Assembly: GCF_963678635.1 (NCBI RefSeq)
Contig: NC_087071.1
Coordinates: forward strand, 3,549,624-3,613,623
Reading direction: 5' to 3'
DNA: 64,000 nucleotides
From: Symsagittifera roscoffensis
Taxonomy: Eukaryota > Xenacoelomorpha > Acoela > Convolutidae
Shown: one piece after another, positions 34,499-44,799 of the stretch
Numbering within the stretch: position 1 is the stretch's first letter
Layout of the letters: every line of letters starts with the position of its first letter
Translations under genes and position numbers: made by a program
The notes under the pieces: generated by a model
The model's database searches: none
The model's input: the letters and a program-made list of their open reading frames with translations, nothing else
What the model was told of the DNA's origin: nothing

Positions 34499-35383
34499 TG
34501 TCAAGTGTGGAACAGAGACAACCAGAACAGGATCACTACAAGAGGACGCACGGGGGTGTTCTCAAGTCGAGCAGCGGGTATCGTTAGAATCCATATTACA
34601 TTATAGGAAATAAGTGTGAAATTGGATAAGCGGAGTCCCATTGTTTTGAGGCAGTTTTTACTCAAGCAGGCCTGGAAACAGGTCTACGGTTTTCTCTCGA
34701 GAGGTTTAGCACCCGGCGCTTAAGGGATTTTTCGGCTTAAGTGGGGGGCTAAAGAGGGGGGAGGTTAGAAGGGGGGCTGGTTAGGTTAGAGGTTGGCGGT
34801 TGTAAATTGTAAAAAGGGGGGAGATTAGAGTAACTAATTAATCGACATCGTTGATTTAGTTACATTAGCTATTAAACACGCGTTGGTAATAATAAGTGGA
34901 TATCCAAAATTAACTCGAGTTAAGACAGGTACGCTGGTTGGATTGGTAGGGGGGAACGGATATAGACAGTTTTTTTTGATACCCCATAAGATCGCTAGTG
35001 GGGGGAGGAAGACGCGTGGCAATTAGGTACCAGACATTTTTTGGATAGAAGGTTGACATTCGTCACCTTTGAATTTTAGCTGGGTTCATCTTTCTGTTTT
35101 TATTATTTTTCTTGCTTAGATTTTTGTTGCATTTTGGTGAAGATTTTTGTTTGGTTTTTACACAAACAGGTGATCACAAGATACCTGCGCACAAGTTTTG
35201 GCTTTCAATTGCTGGGAACATTGAAAAAGAGGCAACTAAAAAAGGGGGGTCAGCATTTGGCCATCAAGAGAGGGTTTTTGGGAAAATTTTCACTAGAGCT
35301 TGAGTGGTGGTACAAGGTACAGTGAACCAAGAAGTCCCCGTAACGAAAAAGAAAGAGATCCGATATCCAGACATTCAGTGACG

Positions 35384-36295
35384 AGTCTTGGGACAGTACC
35401 AAAGAGGTCTTGGGACATTGCAGTCTGGGGACAGTCTTAGGGCAACACAGTCTAGGGACAGTACAGCCTTGGGGCAGTCTTGGACCAGAGCAGTCTTGGT
35501 ACGGAACAGTCTTGGGCCATAGGTCTTGGGACGTTAGTCTTGGGACGTTAGTCTTGGGACGTTAGTCTTGGGCCATTGGTCTTGGGACATTAGTCTTGGG
35601 ACGTTAGTCTTGGGACGTTGGTCTTGGGCCATTGGTCTTGGGCCATTGGTCTTGGGACATTAGTCTTGGGACGTTGGTCTTGGGACGTTGGTCTTGGGCC
35701 ATTGGTCTTGGGACATTAGTCTTGACACGTTGGTCTTGGGACGTTGGTCTTGGGCCATAGGTCTTGGGACGTTAGTCTTGGGACGTTGGTCTTGGGACAT
35801 TGGTCTTGGGACGTTAGTCTTGGGCCATTGGTCTTGGGACATTAGTCTTGGGACGTTAGTCTTGGGACGTTGGTCTTGGGCCATTGGTCTTGGGCCATTG
35901 GTCTTGGGACATTAGTCTTGGGACGTTGGTCTTGGGACGTTGGTCTCGGGCCATTGGTCTTGGGACGTTAGTCTTGGAACGTTGGTCTTGGGCCATTGGT
36001 CTTGGGACGTTAGTCTTGGGACATTGGTCTTGGGCCATTGGTCTTGGGACATTAGTCTTGGGACGTTGGTCTTGGGACGTTGGTCTTGGGCCATTGGTCT
36101 TGGGACGTTAGTCTTGGGACGTTGGTCTTGGGCGATTGGTCTTGGGACGTTAGTCTTGGGACGTTGGTCTTGGATCATTGGTCTTGGGACATTGGTCTTG
36201 GTACGTTGGTCTTGGGCCGTTAGTCTGAGGATACCAACAAGGAGTACTGGGACAACACTGGATAGTCTTGGGACGTTAGAGGGAAGGTCTTGGAA
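35384..36295 (+). repeat. 14-bp minisatellite in the C leader
   Basis: About 50 good copies of GTCTTGGG(A/C)C(A/G)TT(A/G) between about 35505 and 36225, with degenerate copies at both edges. The variant units ggccattg, ggacatta and ggacgttg recur in a fixed order, giving a higher-order repeat. Open frames across it on both strands are a by-product of the stop-free unit and not genes. Confidence 0.92.
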
Positions 36296-36502
36296 CAGCA
36301 TTAGGAAGGGGGTACTGCAAAAGTAAGGTTGAAGTAACCAATTATAACGACAAATTCCCCATTCCCTATCCTAACGACAAATTCCCTATCCTAACCAAAC
36401 ACAATAGTTTTCGAATTTTCAGTTTCCTTTTTCTTAGAATTTTTAAGCTTAGAATAGAAAATTTGTAGATAATAATACTGTAAATAATAACAATTGTAAA
36501 TA

Positions 36503-38149
36503 ATGAGGCGGAGCAGGGTACCGATAGCTGAAAAAAGATCCACTGAAGCAAAGACAAAGTACAATTCGTCGCTACGCAAGACAACATCAAGGGGTCCGAA
36601 TGTAACAAACAAGAGCTTTTCAGTTAATATGGTCAGCACAAGGAGTACAACGGAGAACAGAGCAAAAGAGGGCACGGAAGGGGTACGAGTGGAACCCACT
36701 ATCGAGATTGATCTGGAGACACCTGATCAAAGTGTGGATGATACAGGGAGAATGGCTACGGAGTCAACTCCAATGCCCAATGCAGAAGAACCAAACCCGA
36801 AACCTATAGAGTTCTCACCGATAGACAATGTGGAAGATGCAATAGGCAACACCGAAGAAACGGTGAAAGAAGACTCTCAAGTGAAAAAGACATCTTTTAC
36901 TGAAAAGTTTGCGATGATGATCGGAATGAAAACGAAAGAAAACATGACAGAAGAACAAAAAGCTGAAAAAGCACGAACATTTGGGACAGTGAGCACGAAG
37001 ACGACAGAAGCCAATCCAAAGGAAGACCAAATTAAAGCCGGAGCTATGGCCGAAAACACACCGACTGCTGACCAAGAAGGGGCTACTCTTGAGCTAGGAG
37101 ATTTGATGGCGAAACTGAATCAGATCGACAAGAAACTGAAGCACAGTGAGGAAGACAGAGAAGTGATAAGAAAGGAATTAAGATACAACAAACACGAGTA
37201 TCTGGATAGTTATTTTAACCTGGCTAACGCAACAGACGAGAGACTCAAGCAGATGTCTGACAAGGTAGAAGCCACCAATGAAGAACGAGACAAGAGCATC
37301 AAAAAAGATATGCAGCAGTTGAAAAACCGATATGATGATGTCAACAGCCAATTAGGTAGCCTGGAAAAGAGAATGGACACAATGAGCAGGAGCCAGGCCG
37401 AAAGTTCATGTGCAATACAGGCGAAATTGGATGCAATCTTGAGAAATTCTACCTCACAAGAAAGACCGGCAGCGGATCGCACGCAAGGCACCAGAGTTGA
37501 CTTTGTGGAACCACAAAGGAACAAACCGCAATCGACACAATTGTCCTTAACCCGGGATACGGTGAGCATAGCACCAACAGCTGCTAAAACAATCATGAAG
37601 AGTGGAACGTCAAATACAACGACTGGTTCGGGGGACTCAACAGCTAACAGCAACGCAGGTCCGGATGCTATGACGTGGGCAAGCACTTGGGAGATGATGA
37701 ATAGAACTCTAGAGGCCTTTGCCACGAGGAACAATGACTCGAATGATAGAAGAGAGGGAAAACCCAGGAAAATATTCAAAAAACCCAAAGAATTCAAAGA
37801 TGACTCTGATGGATGCATTGATACTTGGGTGGAAGTGATGAGACTACACCTAGAGCAAGATAACTTGAACGATGAGAGACAAGCATGCACAGCCATACTC
37901 AGCAATTTAGAAGGCACGGCATTAAAATGCGTGGTTGCTAAGAAAGAAGAAGAACGTGATACCGCGGACAAAATCTTTGAAATACTGTTGAATAGATTCG
38001 GCTCAGGCATGAAGGGTCATCAAGCGATGATGCGATTTGAAAAAAGGAGACAGAGAGATGACGAATCGATAGACAGGTTCCTAGATGATCTCGAGAGCTT
38101 GAGAAGAAGGAGTGACCCAGAAGAATCTACAAATAGAAGAACCGAGTGA
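36503..38149 (+). CDS. gag: Element C gag: coiled coil and capsid, nucleocapsid deleted
   Basis: ATG 36503 opens a Thr/Glu-rich N-terminus. A long coiled coil covers about residues 190-320, then a low-complexity linker. A Ty3-type capsid domain spans about residues 420-545 (FKDDSDGCIDTWVEVM..., LSNLEGTALKC, a helix ending RFLDDLESLRRR). Gag builds the particle around element RNA. After SLRRRSD the frame runs to a stop at 38147. The next recognisable block (DVYADYL, about 38170) lies much further downstream in B, so the knuckle region and its surroundings were deleted at about 38110. Even if expressed it would probably package RNA poorly. Confidence 0.85.
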   Translation: MRRSRVPIAEKRSTEAKTKYNSSLRKTTSRGPNVTNKSFSVNMVSTRSTTENRAKEGTEGVRVEPTIEIDLETPDQSVDDTGRMATESTPMPNAEEPNPKPIEFSPIDNVEDAIGNTEETVKEDSQVKKTSFTEKFAMMIGMKTKENMTEEQKAEKARTFGTVSTKTTEANPKEDQIKAGAMAENTPTADQEGATLELGDLMAKLNQIDKKLKHSEEDREVIRKELRYNKHEYLDSYFNLANATDERLKQMSDKVEATNEERDKSIKKDMQQLKNRYDDVNSQLGSLEKRMDTMSRSQAESSCAIQAKLDAILRNSTSQERPAADRTQGTRVDFVEPQRNKPQSTQLSLTRDTVSIAPTAAKTIMKSGTSNTTTGSGDSTANSNAGPDAMTWASTWEMMNRTLEAFATRNNDSNDRREGKPRKIFKKPKEFKDDSDGCIDTWVEVMRLHLEQDNLNDERQACTAILSNLEGTALKCVVAKKEEERDTADKIFEILLNRFGSGMKGHQAMMRFEKRRQRDDESIDRFLDDLESLRRRSDPEESTNRRTE

Positions 38150-39645
38150 CCAGACAATAATGCACATTGATGTGTACGCAGATTACTTGAGTTTAATAAG
38201 CCCACAAACGACTTCTAGAGCTTTGAGAGCACTACTCACGCGAGGGGGTAGCAAGTCGGTACGTGTGGATAACAGGTACACAGAAGCTTATGGCCCACAT
38301 GAGGTGATGTTAAATATAGATGGAATCAACATCTATACCAAAACAATGATAACATGTGATGAGGATCTAATTGGGCAAATCTACGTAGGAAAAGAGGAGT
38401 TAAAGGTGAGGTCGATTGGACACTGCGCCATGCTCGAAGAGGATGCGATGCACATCGGGACAGAAGCAGATGTGACAGGGCATGTGCTAGACATAAGTGG
38501 AAAGAAGACTCACGTGAGTTACTTGATACGGGAGCAGTCTTGAGTGTTATACCAATCGAAACTTGGGAACGAATGGGCTTCAACAAAGATGACTTGATTG
38601 ATTCGAGAATACGGTTGTCGGCGGCGAACAAAGGGGGCCTGCGCGTGTTGGGCAGAACGCCGATAATAGCGCTCAATCTGGGGGAACGCAACCTGTGGAT
38701 GAGTTTTCTTGTAGTAGAAAACCAAGATGAGTCTGACCAATTTATTTTAGGCAGAGACTTCATCAGAAACTTTGATGTAGCGATTGACCTAAACAACGCA
38801 ATGTTCAGGATACGGAACCCGGATAGGAGGTACGCAATCAAACCGGTAAATTTAATAATGGCAAATGAGAACAAAGCACCGGTATTCTTGAGTAGGAGGG
38901 TGAGGCTAAAAGCGAATGAAGCGGCAATCGTAGGCTTACGGATGAAAAATTACATTGAATTAAGTGACAATAAGCAAGTATGTATAGTCCCTAATCCTAA
39001 CAGTCAAAGTGCTGCTGTTTTAGGAAGATCCTTCTCGATAACGAAGAGCGGCCTATGCGTCAGTGTCTTGTTGAATACTCTTGAGATCCCAATCACGATA
39101 CAGAGAGGGAGGAAACTGGGATATGCAATACCGGTTAAAACCCGATATGGAATGACTGAAAACTTAAAACAGATTGAAGTTGTTGATTGTCCCGATCATA
39201 AGGACAAAATTTGTATCTTGAGACGATTGCAAGAAATAAAATATTCATCAAGCTTTGTTAAATCACTTAAGTCAGAGACAGATGATGGGCTGTCGAGCTG
39301 TTCGAACTTTCCAGAGCGGCCAAAACTAGACGAAATGCAGATAGATAAACCGGTTCTACCGGAGATTGAACACTTGAGGGGCAAGCTAACAGACGAACAG
39401 CTGGAAGCCATCAAAGACGTACTAGAGCGGAACGAAGAAGTTTTTTCAAGGCATAAAGCGGATATCGGGTGTTGTAATTTCGTTGAGCATGAAATAGAAC
39501 TTGAGGAGAATGCAGTACCGCACAGGGAGGGGGCGAGGCGTATGACCCCGCACAAATCGGATGCTTGCAGAAAAGAGATCGAAGCGTTACTAGAGTATGA
39601 CATGATAGAACCATCCAAATCACCGTGGGCGTGTGAGTATTGATG
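38112..39645 (+). pseudogene. pol: Element C protease region of Pol, frameshifted
   Basis: Frame 0 from the deletion junction to TGA 38541-38543 covers the conserved region upstream of the protease. One base is missing relative to B at about 38512-38518, just before the active site, so the DTGA motif (38525-38536) lies in the next frame. That frame runs through ILGRDF (about 38746) to 39643. Near 39633 another single base is missing and the RT continues in a third frame. The motifs themselves are intact. Confidence 0.85.
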
Positions 39646-41724
39646 GTTAAAAAGAAGGGCGACCAATTGAGGTTTTGTTGCGACTTTCGATACCTGAACT
39701 CCGTCACGGTGAAGGATGCCTATCCCATACCTAGGATTGATGAGAGCCTCTCTAAGTTAGGTGATGCAAAATTTTTTACGACTCTTGATTTAGGCTCGGC
39801 CTTTTGGCAGGTACCACTACGGAAGCAGGACAGGGACAAGACGGGATTTGCCTGCGAGCTGGGTCTGTTTCAATGGAAACGGATGCCATTTGGACTTTGC
39901 AATGCCACAGCCACGTTTCAGCGATTGATGGCACACGCGCTGATAGGCGTGACGAAGAAGTATGGCAACCTGGTAATGTGCTACGTGGACGACGTGGTAA
40001 TAGCAACGCCAACACTAGAAGACCACATTGAGAGACCTGACGAGGTGTTCGCGTGCATGAAAAGATCGGGGCTAAAGTGCAAACCATCAAAGTGTGAGAT
40101 ACTCAAAGACTCAATTAAATACTTGGGTAGGATGGTAGACAGGCATGGCATCAGACCTGATCCAGACGCTGTGGAGGCAGTCCTAACCTGGAAGTCACCG
40201 AAGACGGAACACCAGTTGATGAGCTTCCTGGGCTTCGCTAACTACTACAGAGAGTTCATCAAAGGCTACGCAGATAAGGTATACCCGATGCAACAATTGA
40301 TGAGGCACAAGGGCAAGAAGTTCACATGGAACAACGCAGCGGAAGAGTCATTCCAGAGGATAAAGAAAGATTTATGTGAGGCACCAGTACTGGGTATGCC
40401 GACTGAGAAGGGGATGTACGTGCTGGACACGGATGCATCGGTAGTTGCGATATCAGGAATTCTCCATCAGGAGCAAGAATGGAATGGGAAGACAGTCTTG
40501 AGACCAATAGCGTACGGGAGTAAAGTCCTAAGCGATACAGAAATGAAGTACGGAGCACCGAAGGCAGAGATGTTCGCAGTGGTCACCTTTGTCGAGAAGT
40601 ATAGGGCGTACCTGGGCAGTGAGCCATTCAAGTTGCGAGTCGACAACCGGGCATTAAGCTGGCCGAAGACGTACTCGATGGACCAGAGTTACATCCGGAG
40701 GTGGATAGTTCGCTTAGACGGATACAACATGATAATTGAGCATAGAACACGAGATAAACATCAAAATGCCGACAACTTGAGCAAGATGACGGAATTCTAC
40801 GAGAGACAAGAACAAAGGGAGGCGAACAGACCTGAGATCAAAGATGGCTTCTCCTTCATGGACAAAGAAACGTACGATAGTCTTCCACTCACGAGATGGC
40901 TGGACAAATCAGGCAAGCCGATTGAAGATCATCCAGAATTACCTAAAGAACACCTAGAAAAGACCATCTTGAAGAAAAGCAGAAGGGTTCCGATAGAGAT
41001 TATGCTCAGGTCCAAGATCGTGAGGGAAACACTCAAGGCAAAAGGTTATGATCTCGACCAGATAAAAGCGGGAACTGCTAGAATAGATGAGGACTTAATG
41101 AGGTTGCTTGAGAAACTATCAAATGACAAACCCGTGGTCCAAGAGAGGGATCATGAAGAAACAGAAGTCACCATACTTCGGAAACAAGAGACAGTGAACA
41201 AAACTGACTCCTCAACAGGGACCGTCGCTGACAGCAAAGACGTCGTGCGGTCACTAGTTGATAAAATCCCTGAAGACATTTTGGAACAGACCAAGGTTAA
41301 GAAGAAGAAAGTGGCGTTCAAAGAAGAGGCTGAGCATCTGGGACTAGGTCAAGAGTCCGGGGAGAGGTCCAGGTTCATGGAAGAAGAAGAAACCAGAGAA
41401 GGAAAATTGTCCGGGGAGCGTGAAGAATGGAGTGAAGACTCGGATGAGAGCGGCGAAGATCAGGACAGCCTTTGCATGATATTAGCGGAAGAGAAGACGA
41501 GGCACCACGACAGGGAGTTACAAACGGACCCTTCTTCAGGAACGTACAATTTGGACATACAAGAGATAAAAGGTGGTGAAGAACTTTGCGGTTTCAAGGA
41601 AAATTGCGGTTTCAAGGAAGCCATTCAGGGAACTATCATGCAACTCGAACGTCAGAACGAATCTGGTACCAGAAGACGATATGAGAATCGTGAAAAGGAT
41701 CATTTGCGTGAAGCTAAGCGATGA
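39634..41724 (+). CDS. pol: Element C reverse transcriptase, RNase H and acidic linker
   Basis: One long open frame. RT has CDFRYLN (about 39676), DAYPIPRIDE and the catalytic YVDD (39982-39993). RNase H has LDTDAS (about 40424), the acidic region AEMFAVVTF, DNRALSW (about 40640) and EHRTRDKHQNADNLS. After LPLTRW comes a Lys/Glu-rich linker of about 270 residues with no enzyme motif, including two GTCCGGGGAG words (41355, 41409) and a short direct repeat (ttgcggtttcaaggaa, 41586-41620). The frame ends at 41722 and the integrase N-terminus lies in another frame, so a frameshift lies near 41630-41700. RT and RNase H look intact. Confidence 0.9.
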
Positions 41725-41968
41725 CATCCACAACCCGGGTGAGATGAATGGACAGAGCATGGTGCTAAAGGAGCATGTCAAGGCGAGATATAGGCTGTCA
41801 GACCTAATAAGGGCTCAGAAGAATGACAAGATGACAAGCAACCTCTCCAAATGGATCCAGTCAGGGATCAAGGAGAAGGGGGAACTTGAGGAAGACAGCT
41901 ACAAGACCTTGAGCCAGTTCTACAAAGAGAAGAAAGACTTACTCTATCACACAGCTGATGGGTGGTAG
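41630..41968 (+). pseudogene. pol: Element C region before the integrase zinc finger, frameshifted at both ends
   Basis: Matches the B stretch at 14070-14370 (KARYRLSDL, EEDSYKTL). It is in frame 2, entered by a frameshift near 41630-41700 and left near 41961, where one base is missing relative to B (gatgggtgg against gatgggattg). The natural product would be continuous with RNase H and integrase. Confidence 0.8.
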
Positions 41969-44373
41969 CGTGTAATAGGAGAGATGAAGAAAAAATACTA
42001 CACAAGCACAACCTCATCATACTGCCACAATTGTATCAAACGGAGGTGTTTTTCAGATCACACGACCAGATGGGGCACCAGGGGATAGACAAAGTACAAC
42101 AGAGGATACTCCATAGGTTTGATTGGCCGGGAATGAGAAAAGCTTGTGAGAGATGGGTGAATGCCTGCCTAGCATGCCTACAGGTAAAAGACCCAAGGAA
42201 GATGAAGTTTCCCCTCAAGTCTGTCGAGAGTTCAGAGTTCAATGAAGTGGTGCAGATAGACCATCAAAAAATCTGCATGACGGAGTCAGGTTATAACCAA
42301 ATACTGGTTATAATAGATCACTTCACAAAGTTGGCGGAAGCGGTTCCGTGCCAGACAGCCTCGGCCGAGGAGACATGTGATCATCTGATAACACATTGGA
42401 TATCGCGGTATGGTTGCCCAATGACTTTTCAGTCGGACAACGGCAAAGCCTTTGTGGGGGACTTGACTAAAGAATTGATGAAGAGATCGCACATTGCCCA
42501 GGCACACTCAACGACCTACCACCCACAAACCAACGGGTTGGTAGAGAGGCAGAACAGGACACTGGTCAACATGTTAAGGGTGTATTGCTCAAGATACATG
42601 ACGGACTGGGAAAAATACCTGCCACAAGTAGTAGGAGCCTATAACAGTACTCAGCACTCAACGACGGGCATCAGTCCCTTCATGATGTTGACAGGCAGGG
42701 AGAGGGCAATGCCTCTAACATTCTTCTACCCGGAATATGAAGGGAAGAGGACGTCGCCTCAAGCATATGTGAAGGAAGCGATCAGAAGACAACAAGAGCT
42801 AAACGAGCTGTGCAGGAGGAATACGGCGCAAGCGCAGATGAGGCAACGCAAGAAATATGACGAAAAAATATTACAAGCAAAACCATACGAGGTGGGTCAG
42901 TACGTGTGGGTCTTCCAAAATGTCATACCACCGAAGGGAACGAAGAAACTACTCAAGAAGTGGAGAGGACCGTTCATGATAACGGAAGTACATCAACAAG
43001 GACGGTTCTACCGCTTGAGTACTGGGCGAGCAGCACATTACGAAAATCTGAAGCCTCACGTCCCATCCCCGGAAGACTGGTGTCTACCGAAAGACATGGA
43101 GGGTCTCGAGTACCTGGTGGTAGAGCCAGCGTGTGAAGTGAATGAGAAAGGCACCAGGGAGAAAAATGATGGCAATGAAAACCTGAGCTTGGACGACAAT
43201 GAGAAGATAGAGGTGGAATCTGAAGCAGGATCGTTTGCAGAAGAAGACTGGAACGACCCGGAGCAAGATGAGGTGCCGAAGTGGGTGGAGCCAGATCGAC
43301 CAATACCATCGGGAATCAGGACTGGCAATCGTAAGCGGACTGGTATGAGGTACAATAGATACGGGGATGACTTCTTGATTGACAAGATACAGCCAGACAA
43401 ATTGGGCGAGGAACTACTGAGTGCAGGCGAACTGGAAGCCAAAGAGGAATGGCAGGTCATTAACGATGGTGGGCACTATCCGCAGGAAGACTACTCGATA
43501 CCAGAATTGGAGGCGGATCTCGAACAAAGTGAGATAGAGAGGAGGAAGAACACGAACTTGAGGATACTAGAGTGGATGCGCGATGTCAAGAACGAGAGCA
43601 ACGAAGGACAAAGCATTCAACAAGTCGACGTGTCATCGGATAAATACACGAAGGCAGAGGACCCTCTTTTCGGATGGACGGCAACAGACAGGCCACTGGA
43701 TATTCCTCCGCACAATTCAGACCCAACGACATCGACGGGGACGTCGATAAATATTTTTGTCCGGGGAGTGGGGGTAGGACTTACCCACACCGAAAATTTG
43801 ATGATAAAGAAGCTCAAGGAAGTGAGAGAAACGAGCGAGTTGGAACTGGAACAGGAAGACCCAGAGCCTACCATAGGACGGAATTTCAAAACGAAATTTG
43901 AAATACCCAATGAGTACTCGGAAAACATCATGATAACGGATAGCGACTTCATCCTGTCAGACAGGACTAGCGCGATCTGCATCACGGCAGATATGAGTTT
44001 CAAGTCAAGACTGGAGGCTGACTTCAAGAGAGAGTACCAGAACGTGGAGTTTCTATTCAGGCAGAGACCGCGACTGGGAGGAGTCGCGGCACTTCCCCCA
44101 TCAGTAGCGCAAGTCCCAGGCAAGTACCTGTGCTTCCTAGTGACGAGGGTCAACGTAAGGAATACCATCGACCCTGAACACGTGATGTTGGCACTAACAA
44201 GACTACGAGACTTCATGATTGAAAAAGGGATAACAGAGGTCTCAATGCCGGTGTATGACCCAAACAGGGGTAAACTGAGCCCAAGGGAATTGTACGCTAT
44301 CCTACACGTAGTCTTCGCAGAAACTGAGATAATGGTGTATCTTCACAAGAAATACTACTTGAGCATCGCCTGA
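41962..44373 (+). CDS. pol: Element C integrase fused to a macro domain
   Basis: About 800 residues. HHCC zinc finger: HDQMGH and ACLAC (about 42060-42180). DDE core: Asp in QIDHQ (about 42256), Asp in QSDNG (about 42436), Glu in LVERQ (about 42544). GPF-type module: KKWRGPFMITE (about 42957). An acidic, poorly conserved stretch follows (about 43090-43730), then the conserved IFVRGVGVGLTHT block (about 43750-43790), then a macro domain of about 150 residues to the stop. The fusion is in one uninterrupted frame. Integrase inserts the cDNA; the macro domain would bind ADP-ribose or a related nucleotide. The Pol copy here carries Arg in RPRLGG where B and the second C copy have Gly. Confidence 0.9.
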   Translation: MVACNRRDEEKILHKHNLIILPQLYQTEVFFRSHDQMGHQGIDKVQQRILHRFDWPGMRKACERWVNACLACLQVKDPRKMKFPLKSVESSEFNEVVQIDHQKICMTESGYNQILVIIDHFTKLAEAVPCQTASAEETCDHLITHWISRYGCPMTFQSDNGKAFVGDLTKELMKRSHIAQAHSTTYHPQTNGLVERQNRTLVNMLRVYCSRYMTDWEKYLPQVVGAYNSTQHSTTGISPFMMLTGRERAMPLTFFYPEYEGKRTSPQAYVKEAIRRQQELNELCRRNTAQAQMRQRKKYDEKILQAKPYEVGQYVWVFQNVIPPKGTKKLLKKWRGPFMITEVHQQGRFYRLSTGRAAHYENLKPHVPSPEDWCLPKDMEGLEYLVVEPACEVNEKGTREKNDGNENLSLDDNEKIEVESEAGSFAEEDWNDPEQDEVPKWVEPDRPIPSGIRTGNRKRTGMRYNRYGDDFLIDKIQPDKLGEELLSAGELEAKEEWQVINDGGHYPQEDYSIPELEADLEQSEIERRKNTNLRILEWMRDVKNESNEGQSIQQVDVSSDKYTKAEDPLFGWTATDRPLDIPPHNSDPTTSTGTSINIFVRGVGVGLTHTENLMIKKLKEVRETSELELEQEDPEPTIGRNFKTKFEIPNEYSENIMITDSDFILSDRTSAICITADMSFKSRLEADFKREYQNVEFLFRQRPRLGGVAALPPSVAQVPGKYLCFLVTRVNVRNTIDPEHVMLALTRLRDFMIEKGITEVSMPVYDPNRGKLSPRELYAILHVVFAETEIMVYLHKKYYLSIA
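43754..43779 (+). promoter_or_regulatory. Mid-element polypurine-tract-like site (C, first copy)
   Basis: T5 then GTCCGGGGAGT (43759-43769) then a G run. It lies 44% along the element as it stands, or 49% if the extra 2,520-bp unit is left out. The site is repeated at 46274-46299 by the tandem duplication. Confidence 0.5.
43912..44373 (+). other. Macro domain of C Pol
   Basis: TARG1/OARD1-like order of elements: SDF strand, ICITADMSFKSRLEADFKREY, a glycine loop (LGG), KYLCFLVTRV, a long helix, VSMPVYDPNRGKL, and a final strand ending HKKYYLS. The duplicated copy is at 46432-46893 and the B copy at 16344-16811. B and C share roughly two thirds of residues by eye here, more than in the preceding tail. 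Fold assignment is from pattern only. Confidence 0.7.
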
Positions 44374-44799
44374 GTCGGATACACGGGGGTCTCAAGCCGG
44401 GTGTGAAGGAAGAATCTTGAGCTAGGTACTGGGGTACAGAACAGGTGAGGGATCTTAGGGGTGATTGGCATGACAATTATTATTTTAAATGATTGATGGT
44501 GCTAAAACATAAAATGTATCTGCATGTTTTTAGAAAGTTTCAATTGAACCATTTTAGTAGGGTGAAAAAGGGGGGTTTTTAATCATAAAAGCAATGGGGT
44601 TTTCTGGTTAGGGACACTGCTTGTCGGTCTAAAAATTGGGTGTTATTTTCAGATCGATTTGTTGAACTCACGTTGACTACTCATCTATATTCAATTGAAA
44701 GAAGAAAACGACATCTCGAAAAGATAACTCAAGTTGCTCATACTCAAGTTGCTCATTCTCAAGTTATTAATACTCAAGTTGCTTATACAAATCACAAAA
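44374..44799 (+). other. Gap between pol and ORF2 in C, first copy
   Basis: 426 bp, non-coding. It holds a G-run (ggggggtttttaat, about 44571-44584), a splice-acceptor-like ttattttcag (ending 44652) and four imperfect copies of a 15-bp unit actcaagttgctcat (about 44727-44785) just before the ATG. The acceptor suggests that ORF2 is made from a spliced RNA, as many retroelement downstream ORFs are. Confidence 0.6.

Larger units (their letters stand above)
33900..36502 (+). other. Element C untranslated leader (2.6 kb)
   Basis: The first 250 bp resemble the B leader in places (a gctccgggc...tgccc stem-like block, tagctttttaa). A purine/A-rich block (about 34100-34200), a 69-bp two-copy repeat (34372-34498), G-rich non-coding sequence and a minisatellite (35384-36295) follow. 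The gag ATG is at 36503. No coding gene is seen. Confidence 0.7.

Noticed and set aside
35660-36326. Long open frames on both strands across the minisatellite (Trp/Leu-rich or Pro/Gln/Lys-rich repeats)
   Set aside because: The 14-bp unit has no stop codon in most frames, so open frames arise automatically. No start context and no conservation in B.
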